In this document: positions 24,646 through 32,391 of the stretch, piece by piece
How the letters are laid out: the number at the start of each line of letters is the position of its first letter
Numbering within the stretch: the stretch's first letter is position 1
Source of the DNA: Nanobdellota archaeon
GTDB lineage: Archaea > Nanobdellota > Nanobdellia > Woesearchaeales > GCA-2686295
Length of the DNA stretch: 39,777 nucleotides
Assembly: GCA_018817005.1 (NCBI GenBank)
Contig: JAHIUF010000078.1
Span: 1-39,777 of the forward strand
Reading direction: 5' to 3'
The notes under the pieces: generated by a model
What the model saw: the letters and a program-made list of their open reading frames with translations, nothing else
Databases searched by the model: none
What the model was told of the DNA's origin: nothing
Program-made: the position numbers and the translations under genes

Positions 24646-24956
24646 TTCAATTTTACTGCAGTTCCATAAACAAGTATTTCTGCAGCATTCTGCATTATTT
24701 GTGATGTTGTAAACCTGATGTTGATGATTGCATCTGCACCGATAGATTCTGCTTCTTTTATCATTCTTTCTGTTGCTTGTTTTCGAGCTTCAGTTAACAT
24801 TTCGGTGTATTCTTTTAGTTCTCCACCCACAAGTTGTCTTAATCCTGCAATAATGTCTTTTCCAATCCATTTTGCTCTTATCGTGTTACCTTTAACAAGA
24901 CCTAGTGTCTTTGCTATTTTTTTACCTTCAATATTATCTGTGTTTACAAGTATCAT
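24642..24956 (-). CDS. YbjQ/UPF0145 family protein
   Basis: A 104-residue protein of the YbjQ family, which forms pentameric rings and has been annotated as possible metal binding. Family features are the N-terminal strand ILVNTDNIEGKKIAKTLGLVKGNT, the GGELKEYTEMLTEAR segment and GADAIINIRFTTS. GGTGAT lies 6 bases before the ATG. It sits between the XRE-CBS regulator (31 bases) and the DUF362 gene (4-base overlap) in one operon. Function unknown. Confidence 0.92.
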   Translation of the reverse strand: MILVNTDNIEGKKIAKTLGLVKGNTIRAKWIGKDIIAGLRQLVGGELKEYTEMLTEARKQATERMIKEAESIGADAIINIRFTTSQIMQNAAEILVYGTAVKLK

Positions 24957-24987
24957 ATTAAATCACCTATTTTTGTTCAGAACGTCA

Positions 24988-25536
24988 TTATTTATATATG
25001 TTTCTAAGCACATCTGATTTGGTTATTAATCCTGAAAGTTTACCTTTATCTTTTACAATAACCAGTGGAAAAAATTTTAGCAGGTTTGATATAACTGTTT
25101 CAGCAGTTTTTTCTGATATTATTGGCGGGCAATCACTCATTATCTGTTTCACTTTTAAGTCTTGATTGTTTTTTTCAAACAAGTGATTGAGTATTATTGA
25201 TTCTGATATAAGTCCCATAACGACTTCATTATCAATTACTGGCAGTTGACTTATTTCATATTGTTTCATTTTACCTATGACTTCTTTTACTTTGTCTTCA
25301 GAATTGCAGCAAATTATCTTTTTTCTCATTAAATCTTTCGCTGTTAGGCCTTGTTTTTTCTGCAGGTTTGCAAGTGTTTCAAGGATTTTTTGGGCGTTGG
25401 AAAATGCAGGATCTATTCGTCCACTTTCAATTTTTGCTATTAATGATTGTGAAACGCCGGCAGCATTTGCTAGTTCTTTCTGTGTTAGGCCTGTTTGTTT
25501 TCTTATTTTTTTTATTTCTAATAAATCATCAGTCAT
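24988..25536 (-). CDS. XRE regulator with CBS pair
   Basis: A 182-residue regulator: XRE helix-turn-helix at about 5-60 (IRKQTGLTQKELANAAGVSQSLIAKIESGR) and two CBS domains (about 65-120 and 125-182: LMRKKIICCNSEDKVKEVIGKM, VKQIMSDCPPIISEKTAETVI). CBS pairs sense adenosyl ligands such as AMP, ATP or SAM. A palindrome TATTC-N6-GAATA sits beside its TATA box, and the same pattern is in the nearby isochorismatase/metK promoter, so it may autoregulate and control metK. First gene of an operon with ybjQ and the DUF362 gene. Confidence 0.92.
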   Translation of the reverse strand: MTDDLLEIKKIRKQTGLTQKELANAAGVSQSLIAKIESGRIDPAFSNAQKILETLANLQKKQGLTAKDLMRKKIICCNSEDKVKEVIGKMKQYEISQLPVIDNEVVMGLISESIILNHLFEKNNQDLKVKQIMSDCPPIISEKTAETVISNLLKFFPLVIVKDKGKLSGLITKSDVLRNIYK

Positions 25537-25557
25537 AATTTAAGGAATATTTTATTA

Positions 25558-25581
25558 TATTTAAATATTCTTATAAGAATA
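25558..25581 (-). promoter_or_regulatory. TATA box and TATTC-N6-GAATA palindrome of the XRE-CBS gene
   Basis: TATTTAAATA at 25558-25567 is the TATA box, about 25 bases before the ATG at 25536. The perfect 16-base palindrome TATTCTTATAAGAATA at 25566-25581 overlaps its upstream edge, where TFB contacts BRE. A protein bound here could block or assist initiation. Confidence 0.7.
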
Positions 25582-25596
25582 CTATTTATTTTGTTC

Positions 25597-26112
25597 TCAC
25601 TTCATCTTTTTAATATTTTGAAGAAAATCAATCGCATTTGAATATAACTTACCGTTTTTTTCATACCACTCGTAGTCTCTTTTTGTGCTAAGAATATTTG
25701 AGTCTTCTATGAGTGTTTTTGCAGTATGTATTTTATATCCTAGTTCAATGGCGCTTCTTGCAGTATCTAAAACACAAACACCCCTATTTACACCCATCAG
25801 CCCTAATTCTTTAACACCAAAATTGTCTAACCTTTCAGAAAGTTCAGCAATTTCAAAAGCATCATCAAAATTTTTTATTAGGGGTTTATACTTTCCAAGC
25901 AGGTTGTTTAAGTCCAAGAGTTTTGTTGTTTGACCATGACCTGAATATTCTACAACAATCACAGGTACGTTTTTTTCCGAGCAATATTTTAATACCCTTT
26001 TTTGTTCCATAATTTGAATATCGAGATTTTTTGGAGAGATATCTTTTAAGAATTTTTTTTGCATGTCTATAAGAAGCACTGCTATATTTGATTTGTTACA
26101 GTTATCATTCAT
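25597..26112 (-). CDS. Isochorismatase-like cysteine hydrolase
   Basis: A 171-residue alpha/beta protein of the isochorismatase superfamily. The triad positions are visible: Asp in LLIDMQKKFL, Lys in the central region, and the nucleophile Cys in GVNRGVCVLDTARSA. Members cleave amides or vinyl ethers (nicotinamidase and relatives); the substrate cannot be told. TATA-like TTTATAATA lies about 25 bases before the ATG at 26112. It is divergent from metK and shares a palindrome with it. Confidence 0.85.
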   Translation of the reverse strand: MNDNCNKSNIAVLLIDMQKKFLKDISPKNLDIQIMEQKRVLKYCSEKNVPVIVVEYSGHGQTTKLLDLNNLLGKYKPLIKNFDDAFEIAELSERLDNFGVKELGLMGVNRGVCVLDTARSAIELGYKIHTAKTLIEDSNILSTKRDYEWYEKNGKLYSNAIDFLQNIKKMK

Positions 26113-26154
26113 TCGTCTTCGGAAATATTAATTTTATTATAAACTTAACTCTCG

Positions 26155-26174
26155 AATATTCCTATTGGAATATT
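26155..26174. promoter_or_regulatory. Palindrome in the isochorismatase/metK divergent promoter
   Basis: AATATTCC and GGAATATT form perfect 8-base arms around TATT. Read as TATTC-N6-GAATA (26157-26172), it has the same half-sites and spacing as the palindrome at the XRE-CBS gene. It lies upstream of TATA boxes on both sides (about 26135-26143 for the minus gene, 26184-26192 for metK). Confidence 0.75.
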
Positions 26175-26194
26175 TTTGTCATGAATATTTATAT

Positions 26195-26213
26195 ACAAAG
26201 GTGAGTGCTTTGT
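26195..26213 (+). promoter_or_regulatory. Hairpin-forming repeat near the metK transcript start
   Basis: ACAAAG and CTTTGT are complementary 6-base arms around GTGAGTG. The element lies just after the TATA box, 30 bases before the metK ATG, so it is either an operator over the start site or a leader hairpin. It does not match known SAM riboswitches, being far too short. Confidence 0.4.
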
Positions 26214-26243
26214 TATATAAAATAATACTTACGAGGTGGAATT

Positions 26244-27416
26244 ATGAAAAAAGGAAGATATTTGTTTTCAAGTGAAAGCGTGACAGAAGGACATCCTGAT
26301 AAGATGTGCGACCAGATTAGTGATGCAATTCTGGATGCGGCATTAAAAGATGATCCAAATTCCAGAGTCGCAATCGAAACTCTTACAAAAACAGGTTTTG
26401 TAATGGTTGCTGGTGAAATGACAACCACAACTTATATTGACGTTCAGGAAGTTGTTAGAAGAACTATAAAAGAGATTGGTTATGACAATCCGGAATTCGG
26501 ATTTGACTATCAAGGAACTGGTGTTCTTTCAGCAATATCCGAACAAAGCCCTGATATCTCGCAGGGAGTTACAAAAGGTGCAGGTCTTCATAAAGAACAG
26601 GGTGCTGGTGACCAGGGTTTAATGTTTGGTTATGCATGTGATGAAACACCAGAATTAATGCCTTTATCGATTGTTCTTGCTCATAAATTAACAAAGAAAC
26701 TCGCTCAGATTAGAAAATCAAAAAAGCTCACTTATCTAAGACCAGATGGTAAAAGTCAAGTAACCGTTGAATATCTGGATGATAAGCCAATAAGAGTTGA
26801 TTCTGTTGTTTTAGCAACTCAGCACTCGCCAAAGGTTAGTCATAAAAGGATTTCAAAAGATCTTATGAAGCATGTTATAAAACCAGTATGTGGTAAATGG
26901 ATTGATAAAAACACAAAATTTCATATAAACGCTACTGGCGCTTTTATTTTAGGGGGTCCTGTTGCTGATGCTGGTGTTACAGGTAGAAAAATTATTGTTG
27001 ACACATATGGTGGTCATGGAAGTCATGGTGGCGGCGCATTTTCTGGGAAAGACCCTTCAAAAGTTGACAGGTCAGCTTCATACGCTGCAAGATACATTGC
27101 TAAAAACATTGTTGCTGCAAAACTTGCTAAGAGATGCGAAGTTCAACTTGCTTATGCTATTGGTGTTGCAAAGCCAGTATCTATATTGATAGACACTGAT
27201 GGCACTAGTAAAATTCCTGAAGATGAACTTGTTAAACTTGTTGTAGATAACTTTCCATTAAAGCCAGAGGACATTATAAAGCAATTGAAACTTAAAAGAC
27301 CAATTTATAGAAAAACAGCATCTTATGGACATTTTGGAAGAACCGATCCTGATTTTACATGGGAGTTTTTAGATAAGGTTGAAGTGTTAAAAAAAGGAGC
27401 TCAAAGCTTCTTATAA
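26244..27416 (+). CDS. metK: S-adenosylmethionine synthetase, bacterial type
   Basis: A 390-residue enzyme making SAM from methionine and ATP. Family motifs: [20 protein letters not shown] at the N-terminus, [12 protein letters not shown] (methionine/ATP loop), and [21 protein letters not shown] (phosphate binding). This is the bacterial/eukaryotic MetK fold sequence class, not the divergent archaeal MAT found in most archaea, which suggests acquisition from bacteria. GAGGTGGAATT directly precedes the ATG. The divergent promoter has a palindrome matching that of the XRE-CBS gene. Confidence 0.96.
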   Translation: MKKGRYLFSSESVTEGHPDKMCDQISDAILDAALKDDPNSRVAIETLTKTGFVMVAGEMTTTTYIDVQEVVRRTIKEIGYDNPEFGFDYQGTGVLSAISEQSPDISQGVTKGAGLHKEQGAGDQGLMFGYACDETPELMPLSIVLAHKLTKKLAQIRKSKKLTYLRPDGKSQVTVEYLDDKPIRVDSVVLATQHSPKVSHKRISKDLMKHVIKPVCGKWIDKNTKFHINATGAFILGGPVADAGVTGRKIIVDTYGGHGSHGGGAFSGKDPSKVDRSASYAARYIAKNIVAAKLAKRCEVQLAYAIGVAKPVSILIDTDGTSKIPEDELVKLVVDNFPLKPEDIIKQLKLKRPIYRKTASYGHFGRTDPDFTWEFLDKVEVLKKGAQSFL

Positions 27417-27432
27417 TTTTTTTTAAATTTTT
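27416..27432 (+). terminator. T-rich terminator between metK and HU-like gene
   Basis: After the metK stop there are T8 and T7 tracts separated by AAA. The stretch is A/T symmetric enough to end transcription from either side of this convergent pair. Confidence 0.4.
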
Positions 27433-27657
27433 TTATTTGAAATAATTGTTTAATTTTTTGCTTGCCCGAAAGTATGCTTTTATTTCGTCTTTTCGTTCCT
27501 GTGTGTAGAATGTTCCTAGTCCTGGTATGTTGATTTTTTGTTGCTCTAATAATATGTTTCCTATCGCGTCCGGCAGTGCTTGGATTAGTTCTTCTATTTG
27601 CTTATAGTCTATTTTTACTTCTTCAGACAGAGCTTTTACAAGATCTGATTCGACCAT
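27433..27657 (-). CDS. HU/IHF-like DNA-binding protein without the beta arm
   Basis: A 74-residue protein of the HU/IHF family. The helical body (MVESDLVKALSEEVKIDYKQ) and the core INIPGLGTFYTQERK match HU, but the sequence then passes straight to AYFRASKKLNNYFK, the family's last helix. The roughly 15-residue arm with the conserved Pro that inserts into DNA is missing, so bacterial HU at about 90 residues is longer. It may bind DNA weakly or act as a partner. A run of nine G in the mRNA lies 6 bases before the ATG. Confidence 0.82.
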   Translation of the reverse strand: MVESDLVKALSEEVKIDYKQIEELIQALPDAIGNILLEQQKINIPGLGTFYTQERKDEIKAYFRASKKLNNYFK

Positions 27658-27663
27658 TTGAAA

Positions 27664-27672
27664 CCCCCCCCC
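27664..27672 (-). promoter_or_regulatory. G9 tract at the ribosome-binding site
   Basis: Nine consecutive C on the + strand (G9 in the mRNA) lie inside the purine-rich leader GAGGGGGGGGG of the HU-like gene. Homopolymers of this length are prone to slippage, which would alter ribosome-site spacing. In an AT-rich genome this run is striking; it could also be an assembly length error. Confidence 0.55.
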
Positions 27673-27706
27673 TCTGAGAATTAATGATGAGTTTTCATTT
27701 ATAAAT

Positions 27707-28939
27707 CTATTCTAGTTCGAGGTTTTTTAGAATTATTTTTTTATCAAATTTTTCCAGGTCTTCATATGTCTGTCCTACACCCAGATATATTATTGGTTTT
27801 TTTGTAACATAAGAAACTGATATTGCAGTCCCTCCTTTTTCGTCAACATCTGCTTTTGAAAGAATTATCGCGTCTATTCCTACTGCTTCATCATATGCTT
27901 TTGCTTGTTCTACACAATCGTTTCCAGTTATGCTTTCACCCACGAATATTTTTAGATCTGGCTTGTTTACTCTGATGAGTTTTTTTAGTTCTTCCATTAG
28001 GTTTGTGTTGTTATGCAGTCTTCCGGCTGTATCTATCATAACAACGTCTATTCCTTTGGCTTTTGCATGTTCGATTGCGTCAAATGCGACGGCCGTAGGG
28101 TCTGCGTTATAATCGTGTGATATCATTTTTATATTTAGCTTGTTTGCATGTTCTGCGAGTTGTTGGATTGCTGCTGCTCTAAATGTGTCTGAGGCAGCGA
28201 ATACTACGCTTAAACCTTCGTCTTGCATCATTTTTGCAACTTTAGCCATGTTGGTTGTTTTTCCAGATCCGTTAACGCCAATAAATGCTATGATGTAGGG
28301 TTTTTTCTTTTTTACTTCTTTTAGTAAATCTATGTTTTTTATATCCAGAACTTCTTCTATTGATTTTTTTAGTGTGTCAACTATTACTTCTTCAACTCCT
28401 TTTCTTGATATTTTGCCTGTTGTAAGCTCGTTTTTTAGGTCTTCTTTTATTTTTTCTATTACTTCTACTGCGACGTTATTTTCTAGGAGTGTTACTTCTA
28501 AGTCCCAGAATACTTCTTCGAATTTTTTTTCTGTAAGATTAAATTTAGTTATTTTTTCTGTTATTTTTTTAAAGAATCCTTTTGTTTCTTCTTCAGTCTC
28601 TTTTTCTTCTTCTTTTTTTGGTTCGTCTTGTTTGTCTTTTGATTCTTTTTTAAAGATGTTTTTAAAGAATGATTTTTTTTCAGGTGCTATTTCTTCATGT
28701 TCTTTTTCAGGTTCGTCTTGTTTTATTTCTTCAAGCTTTTTTTCTTTTAGTTCTGGTTTTTTCTTTTGTTTTTTTACAGTTTTTTCTTTTATCTCTTTCT
28801 TCATCTCTTTTTTCTTTATTTCTTTTTTCTTCTCTACTTTTATTTCTTTTACTTCCTCTGTTACTTCTACAACCTCTTCTACTTCTTTTTTTAATGAGTC
28901 AACAACTTTTTTTAGTTTTTCTTTTAGGAATTTGAACAT
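27707..28939 (-). CDS. ftsY: Signal recognition particle receptor FtsY
   Basis: A 410-residue SRP-receptor GTPase that docks ribosome-nascent chain complexes at the membrane. The first 150 residues are a Lys/Glu-rich charged A-domain, common in archaeal FtsY. The NG domain follows, with G1 GVNGSGKTTNMAK, DTFRAAAIQQL, the G3 motif DTAGR and the G4 region ILSKADVD, where Ser replaces the usual Thr of TKxD. The end GVGQTYEDLEKFD is typical. TATA-like sequence lies upstream of the ATG at 28939. Confidence 0.96.
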   Translation of the reverse strand: MFKFLKEKLKKVVDSLKKEVEEVVEVTEEVKEIKVEKKKEIKKKEMKKEIKEKTVKKQKKKPELKEKKLEEIKQDEPEKEHEEIAPEKKSFFKNIFKKESKDKQDEPKKEEEKETEEETKGFFKKITEKITKFNLTEKKFEEVFWDLEVTLLENNVAVEVIEKIKEDLKNELTTGKISRKGVEEVIVDTLKKSIEEVLDIKNIDLLKEVKKKKPYIIAFIGVNGSGKTTNMAKVAKMMQDEGLSVVFAASDTFRAAAIQQLAEHANKLNIKMISHDYNADPTAVAFDAIEHAKAKGIDVVMIDTAGRLHNNTNLMEELKKLIRVNKPDLKIFVGESITGNDCVEQAKAYDEAVGIDAIILSKADVDEKGGTAISVSYVTKKPIIYLGVGQTYEDLEKFDKKIILKNLELE

Positions 28940-28989
28940 TTGTTATTAGAAAAAAGACGTGTTTATAAAATTTTTCTTGTAGGATTAGT

Positions 28990-29556
28990 TTATTCTATGC
29001 CAAATTTTTCCAGATGCTTGGAGAGCAGAATGTATCGTGGTAAATCACTATTTTCATATAAATTTTCAAGGTCAAAGCGACTCTTGATTTCGTTATTTTC
29101 AAATTTATCACGACGGCCGATTATTAATTTTAGTACCATTGGTTGAAATTTTATTGATTGATCATATAGTATTGTATATTTGTTATAGCGTCTCGTTATA
29201 TTTATTTGTTCACACACATTATCTAACTCTGTTTTTATTTGGCTTATTTGCATTTGCAATTGGTTTTTTTTCTCGACAAATCTTTTTTTGTTTGGTAATT
29301 TTTCAAAACTATTATCACATTCTTTTAATTTAATTTCTAATTTACCTTTTTTTTGAAGATAGTACGATTCTTTGGTTCTTAGAGAGTATTGATCTTCTGA
29401 TCTTAATAAGTTTCTGTATTTTTTCTGTTTTTTTGACTCTTCTTCAGATAATATTTTTATGAGGTTTAAGTCATGCATCTCTTTAAGATATTTTTCTGCT
29501 TCAGGTTTTTCATCATTTATGTCAAGCAGTATTTGACATAAATCCATGAATTTCAT
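28990..29556 (-). CDS. Coiled-coil hypothetical protein, paralogue 1
   Basis: A 188-residue helical protein, homologous to the gene directly upstream. Shared features include the start MKFMDLCQILL versus MKFIELYEMLY, the segment DLNLIKILSEEESK versus DMNLVKTLSEEESK, and an ending HLEKFGIE versus HLQKYGVE. A long Lys/Glu-rich coiled coil lies between. No known domain. It follows its paralogue by 6 bases, so the pair arose by tandem duplication and is probably cotranscribed. Confidence 0.82.
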   Translation of the reverse strand: MKFMDLCQILLDINDEKPEAEKYLKEMHDLNLIKILSEEESKKQKKYRNLLRSEDQYSLRTKESYYLQKKGKLEIKLKECDNSFEKLPNKKRFVEKKNQLQMQISQIKTELDNVCEQINITRRYNKYTILYDQSIKFQPMVLKLIIGRRDKFENNEIKSRFDLENLYENSDLPRYILLSKHLEKFGIE

Positions 29557-29562
29557 TGTTCT

Positions 29563-30198
29563 TTACTCAACCCCGTATTTTTGTAGGTGTGTTACAAATC
29601 TTTGAATTAGATTCATCTTTTGGTTGGAACAAATCCCCATGTAGATCTCGTGTTCATTATGGGTGAAGTTCTCAAAATCAAAGCAGGTAATAACATCATT
29701 TTTTTTGAGGGTTTCTAATTTCACATTATCCAACACATCTTTAATCATCGGCTGTATTTTGACTTCAATTCCATACATTGTTTCATAGCCTTTTTTATGA
29801 TTTTCTCGCGCCTCTTCTAAAAAGTCTTTGTCTTTTTTTAGGGAATCTGTTCTTATTTTGAGTTCTGATATTCTATCTTTTCGGTTGTTGATTTCCACTC
29901 TTATTGCATCAAGTTTTTTCCCCATCTTTCTTTTTTTTCTCTGTAAACGCGCATATTCTTCATCATGATATGATAATTGTCTTTTATGATGTTCTATGTT
30001 GCTTAGGCTGTTTTGATATAATTCTCTTATTTCATCCGACCTTTCTATTGCTTGTTTGTATTCCTGTTGTATTTTTGATTCTTCTTCTGATAATGTTTTT
30101 ACTAGATTCATATCTTGTATTGTTTTTAGATGTTCTTCTCCTTTTGGGTCTTCTTCTTTCACAAGATACAACATTTCATATAATTCTATGAACTTCAT
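29563..30198 (-). CDS. Coiled-coil hypothetical protein, paralogue 2
   Basis: A 211-residue helical protein, paralogous to the following gene; this one has a longer central coiled coil (about residues 40-140). The C-terminal part has FDFENFTHNEHEIY, which corresponds to FDLENLYENSDLPRY in the partner. AGAAACATTTATATA, a strong BRE/TATA, lies 20-40 bases before the ATG at 30198 on the minus strand, so the pair has its own promoter. Function unknown. Confidence 0.82.
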   Translation of the reverse strand: MKFIELYEMLYLVKEEDPKGEEHLKTIQDMNLVKTLSEEESKIQQEYKQAIERSDEIRELYQNSLSNIEHHKRQLSYHDEEYARLQRKKRKMGKKLDAIRVEINNRKDRISELKIRTDSLKKDKDFLEEARENHKKGYETMYGIEVKIQPMIKDVLDNVKLETLKKNDVITCFDFENFTHNEHEIYMGICSNQKMNLIQRFVTHLQKYGVE

Positions 30199-30220
30199 TG
30201 GTGTTTAGAAATATAAAATT

Positions 30221-30237
30221 ATATATAAATGTTTCTA
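30221..30237 (-). promoter_or_regulatory. BRE/TATA promoter of the paralogue pair
   Basis: On the minus strand the sequence reads AGAAACATTTATATAT, the same pattern as at 3136, 7044 and 15243. It is 22-40 bases before the ATG at 30198. Confidence 0.6.
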
Positions 30238-30244
30238 ATATTCA

Positions 30245-30643
30245 TTACTGTTCAGTAGTTTCTGCAGTTATTTCTTTCTCCAAAACAATCATACGCTCAT
30301 AGACTTGTTGATAATAAGAAACTGTATCTTCAATAATTAAGTTTAACTCGCTTAACTGCTCTGAAAGAAGCTCTTTAGTATCATCAAGAGATTTCTTAAC
30401 GCAAATTCCTGACCCAACATTGACTTTAAAAGAATCACTGCTTTTCAACTCTGCTTCAGCAAAAACACCATTAGCAAAAGGAACAAGAATCTTTGTGCCT
30501 GCTTTTACTTTTCGCATCTCTTCAAGATGTTCAATGGTTCTTGCAGCATCTTTTTTTTGTTTTTCCAATTGTTTAAGATTTTCATTGAGCTGAGCCATTT
30601 GTTGCTCTAAAATTTGCCATTCAATATATTTTTCTTTATTCAT
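30245..30643 (-). CDS. pfdA: Prefoldin alpha subunit
   Basis: A 132-residue prefoldin alpha subunit, part of the hexameric jellyfish-like holdase chaperone. N- and C-terminal helices (EWQILEQQMAQLNENLKQLEKQ and LNLIIEDTVSYYQQVYERMI) flank the beta hairpin core KILVPFANGVFAEAELKSSDSFKVNVGSGICVKKS, which is diagnostic for the alpha type. Its ATG overlaps the stop of the prs gene (ATGA), so it is the last gene of an aIF6-prs-prefoldin operon. Confidence 0.94.
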   Translation of the reverse strand: MNKEKYIEWQILEQQMAQLNENLKQLEKQKKDAARTIEHLEEMRKVKAGTKILVPFANGVFAEAELKSSDSFKVNVGSGICVKKSLDDTKELLSEQLSELNLIIEDTVSYYQQVYERMIVLEKEITAETTEQ

Positions 30644-31596
30644 TGTAAATTCCTCTTTAAAATCTCTTTATGTATCAAACTTACTGATTCATTTTTATGA
30701 ATGCTTAAAATTGATTTTCCAAGCATTTTTCCAAGAGATAAAACCTTAATTTTTTTATGTTTTTGGAATGGAATACTGTTAGTAACTATTATTTCTAACG
30801 CAACAGAATTCACAAGCCTTAAAATAGCATCTTTTGAAAAAACAGGGTGTGTTGCACAAAGAAAGATGTTTTTTGCTCCCTGTTTCTTTACAGCATTCGT
30901 CGCATTAACAATTGAACCCCCAGTATCAATTATATCGTCAATGATGATTGCGTTTTTTCCAGAAACATCACCTAAAATGTGCATAACTTCACCAACATTA
31001 TGATCAGTCCTTCTTTTATCAATAACAGCCATTGAGGCATGGAGAATTTTTGCAAGTCTTCGCGCACGAGTAACACCACCTGCATCAGGCGAGACAACCA
31101 CTAAATTTTTCATCTTTTTATCATAAAGATAATTAGCAAATAGTGGAAGTGCCCAAGTATCATCTAAAGGAATATCAAAAAATCCCTGTATTTGAGGACA
31201 ATGAAGGTCAACTGAAAGAATTCTGTGTGCTCCAGCAGTTGTTATTAGATTTGCAACTAATTTAGCGGTTATAGGCTCTCTGGGCTTTGCTTTTCTATCT
31301 TGTCTAGCATAACCATAATAGGGAATAACTGCTGTTATTCTTTCCGCAGATGCTCTTTTTGCAGCATCAATTAAAATCAAAAGTTCCATCAAATTATTAT
31401 TGGTGTTTGTGGACTGAATTATAAACAAATCACTGCCACGAACATTTTCATTAAATCGTACATAGATTTCTCCATCTGCAAAATGAGCTATTTTTATTTT
31501 AGCGAGAGGTTTTTTTGCTTCTCTCGCAAGTTCTTTTGCTAATTGTATGTTAGAACTTCCAGAAACAATCATGAGTCTTTTATTTTTTGACCACAT
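30640..31596 (-). CDS. prs: Ribose-phosphate pyrophosphokinase (PRPP synthetase)
   Basis: A 318-residue class I PRPP synthetase, which makes phosphoribosyl pyrophosphate for nucleotide, His and Trp synthesis from ribose 5-phosphate and ATP. Motifs: FADGEIYVRFNENVRG, YGYARQDRKAKPREPITAKL (ATP loop), SVDLHCPQIQGFF (metal-binding His), and the PRPP loop AIIIDDIIDTGGSI. Length suits the bacterial-type class. ATG at 31596 lies 1 base after the aIF6 stop; the in-frame TTG at 31605 is less likely. Confidence 0.95.
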   Translation of the reverse strand: MWSKNKRLMIVSGSSNIQLAKELAREAKKPLAKIKIAHFADGEIYVRFNENVRGSDLFIIQSTNTNNNLMELLILIDAAKRASAERITAVIPYYGYARQDRKAKPREPITAKLVANLITTAGAHRILSVDLHCPQIQGFFDIPLDDTWALPLFANYLYDKKMKNLVVVSPDAGGVTRARRLAKILHASMAVIDKRRTDHNVGEVMHILGDVSGKNAIIIDDIIDTGGSIVNATNAVKKQGAKNIFLCATHPVFSKDAILRLVNSVALEIIVTNSIPFQKHKKIKVLSLGKMLGKSILSIHKNESVSLIHKEILKRNLQ

Positions 31597-31597
31597 T

Positions 31598-32266
31598 TTA
31601 ATCAAGGAATCCTAATGCTTCCTCAGCATTTACGATTTCTGGCCCCCCGGAAATATCACCAACGATAAGCCCATTTTTATTACATAACATGCCTGTGCGT
31701 ATATATGGGCTTCCCATGTTTACTGTACCAGTTGTGACTTTCACTTTTAAAGTCTCTTCTATGATTTTGATTTCTTGGCTGCTTGCATCCCTGTGAAGCA
31801 AACAATAACCTGATCTTGTTATCATGACTGCACCAAGAGCATCTGTTTCAAAAACAGATAATTTCTTAATAGGAAGATTAAATAGAGATTTAAGTTTCTT
31901 CATTCCAGCATTGTCAAACTCAGGATTGACCAATATTCCGTGCTCGGTTAAAACGATGTTATTTCCAAGACAGGTCAAGTCTGTTTCAAAGACTTTATAG
32001 TTTATTCCTAGTTTTTTTAATTTTTCTAACTCATAATCAAAAGTTATTGGTGGAACTAGTAAAAGTTCATTCGTTCCTACAAGAAAAACCCCTAAAAGAG
32101 ATGTTCCCGCAATGCTTATTCTGTGCACCGGCACACCAAATATTCTTTCGAGTTCTTTTAATTCTTTTTCAGGCACTTCATAGCCTACTAAAACATAATT
32201 ATCAGTTGCATATCCATACAATCCGACGTTAGGATTGCTGTTAAAACTCATTTTTTTTGTTACCAT
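31598..32266 (-). CDS. eif6: Translation initiation factor aIF6
   Basis: A 222-residue anti-association factor that binds the large ribosomal subunit. Repeated aIF6 units are visible (NPNVGLYGYATDNYVLVGYEVPE, LLGVFLVGTNELLLVPPI, GILVNPEFDNAGMKKL). ATG at 32266 is chosen because TATA-like CTTTTTAAAG is about 25 bases upstream, which suits a leaderless message. An ATG at 32251 is closer to the usual start of the family, and the frame extends to a TTG at 32305. First gene of the operon with prs and prefoldin. Confidence 0.94.
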   Translation of the reverse strand: MVTKKMSFNSNPNVGLYGYATDNYVLVGYEVPEKELKELERIFGVPVHRISIAGTSLLGVFLVGTNELLLVPPITFDYELEKLKKLGINYKVFETDLTCLGNNIVLTEHGILVNPEFDNAGMKKLKSLFNLPIKKLSVFETDALGAVMITRSGYCLLHRDASSQEIKIIEETLKVKVTTGTVNMGSPYIRTGMLCNKNGLIVGDISGGPEIVNAEEALGFLD

Positions 32267-32391
32267 GATTTTTTGGAATGGTCCGGGCTTTAAAAAGTTA
32301 ATCAAGAGAATATTAGTTATTAATAAGTAATAACAATTAAGAAAGATTTAAATATCTGAATATATTTCCAAATGAAATAAGGCTATTGAAA

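Noticed and set aside
26195-26213. SAM riboswitch before metK
   Set aside because: The leader is only about 30 bases with a single small hairpin; no known SAM-binding fold can fit.
28332-28949. 205-residue + strand ORF
   Set aside because: Ser/Phe-rich shadow of the Lys/Glu-rich FtsY N-terminus on the other strand.
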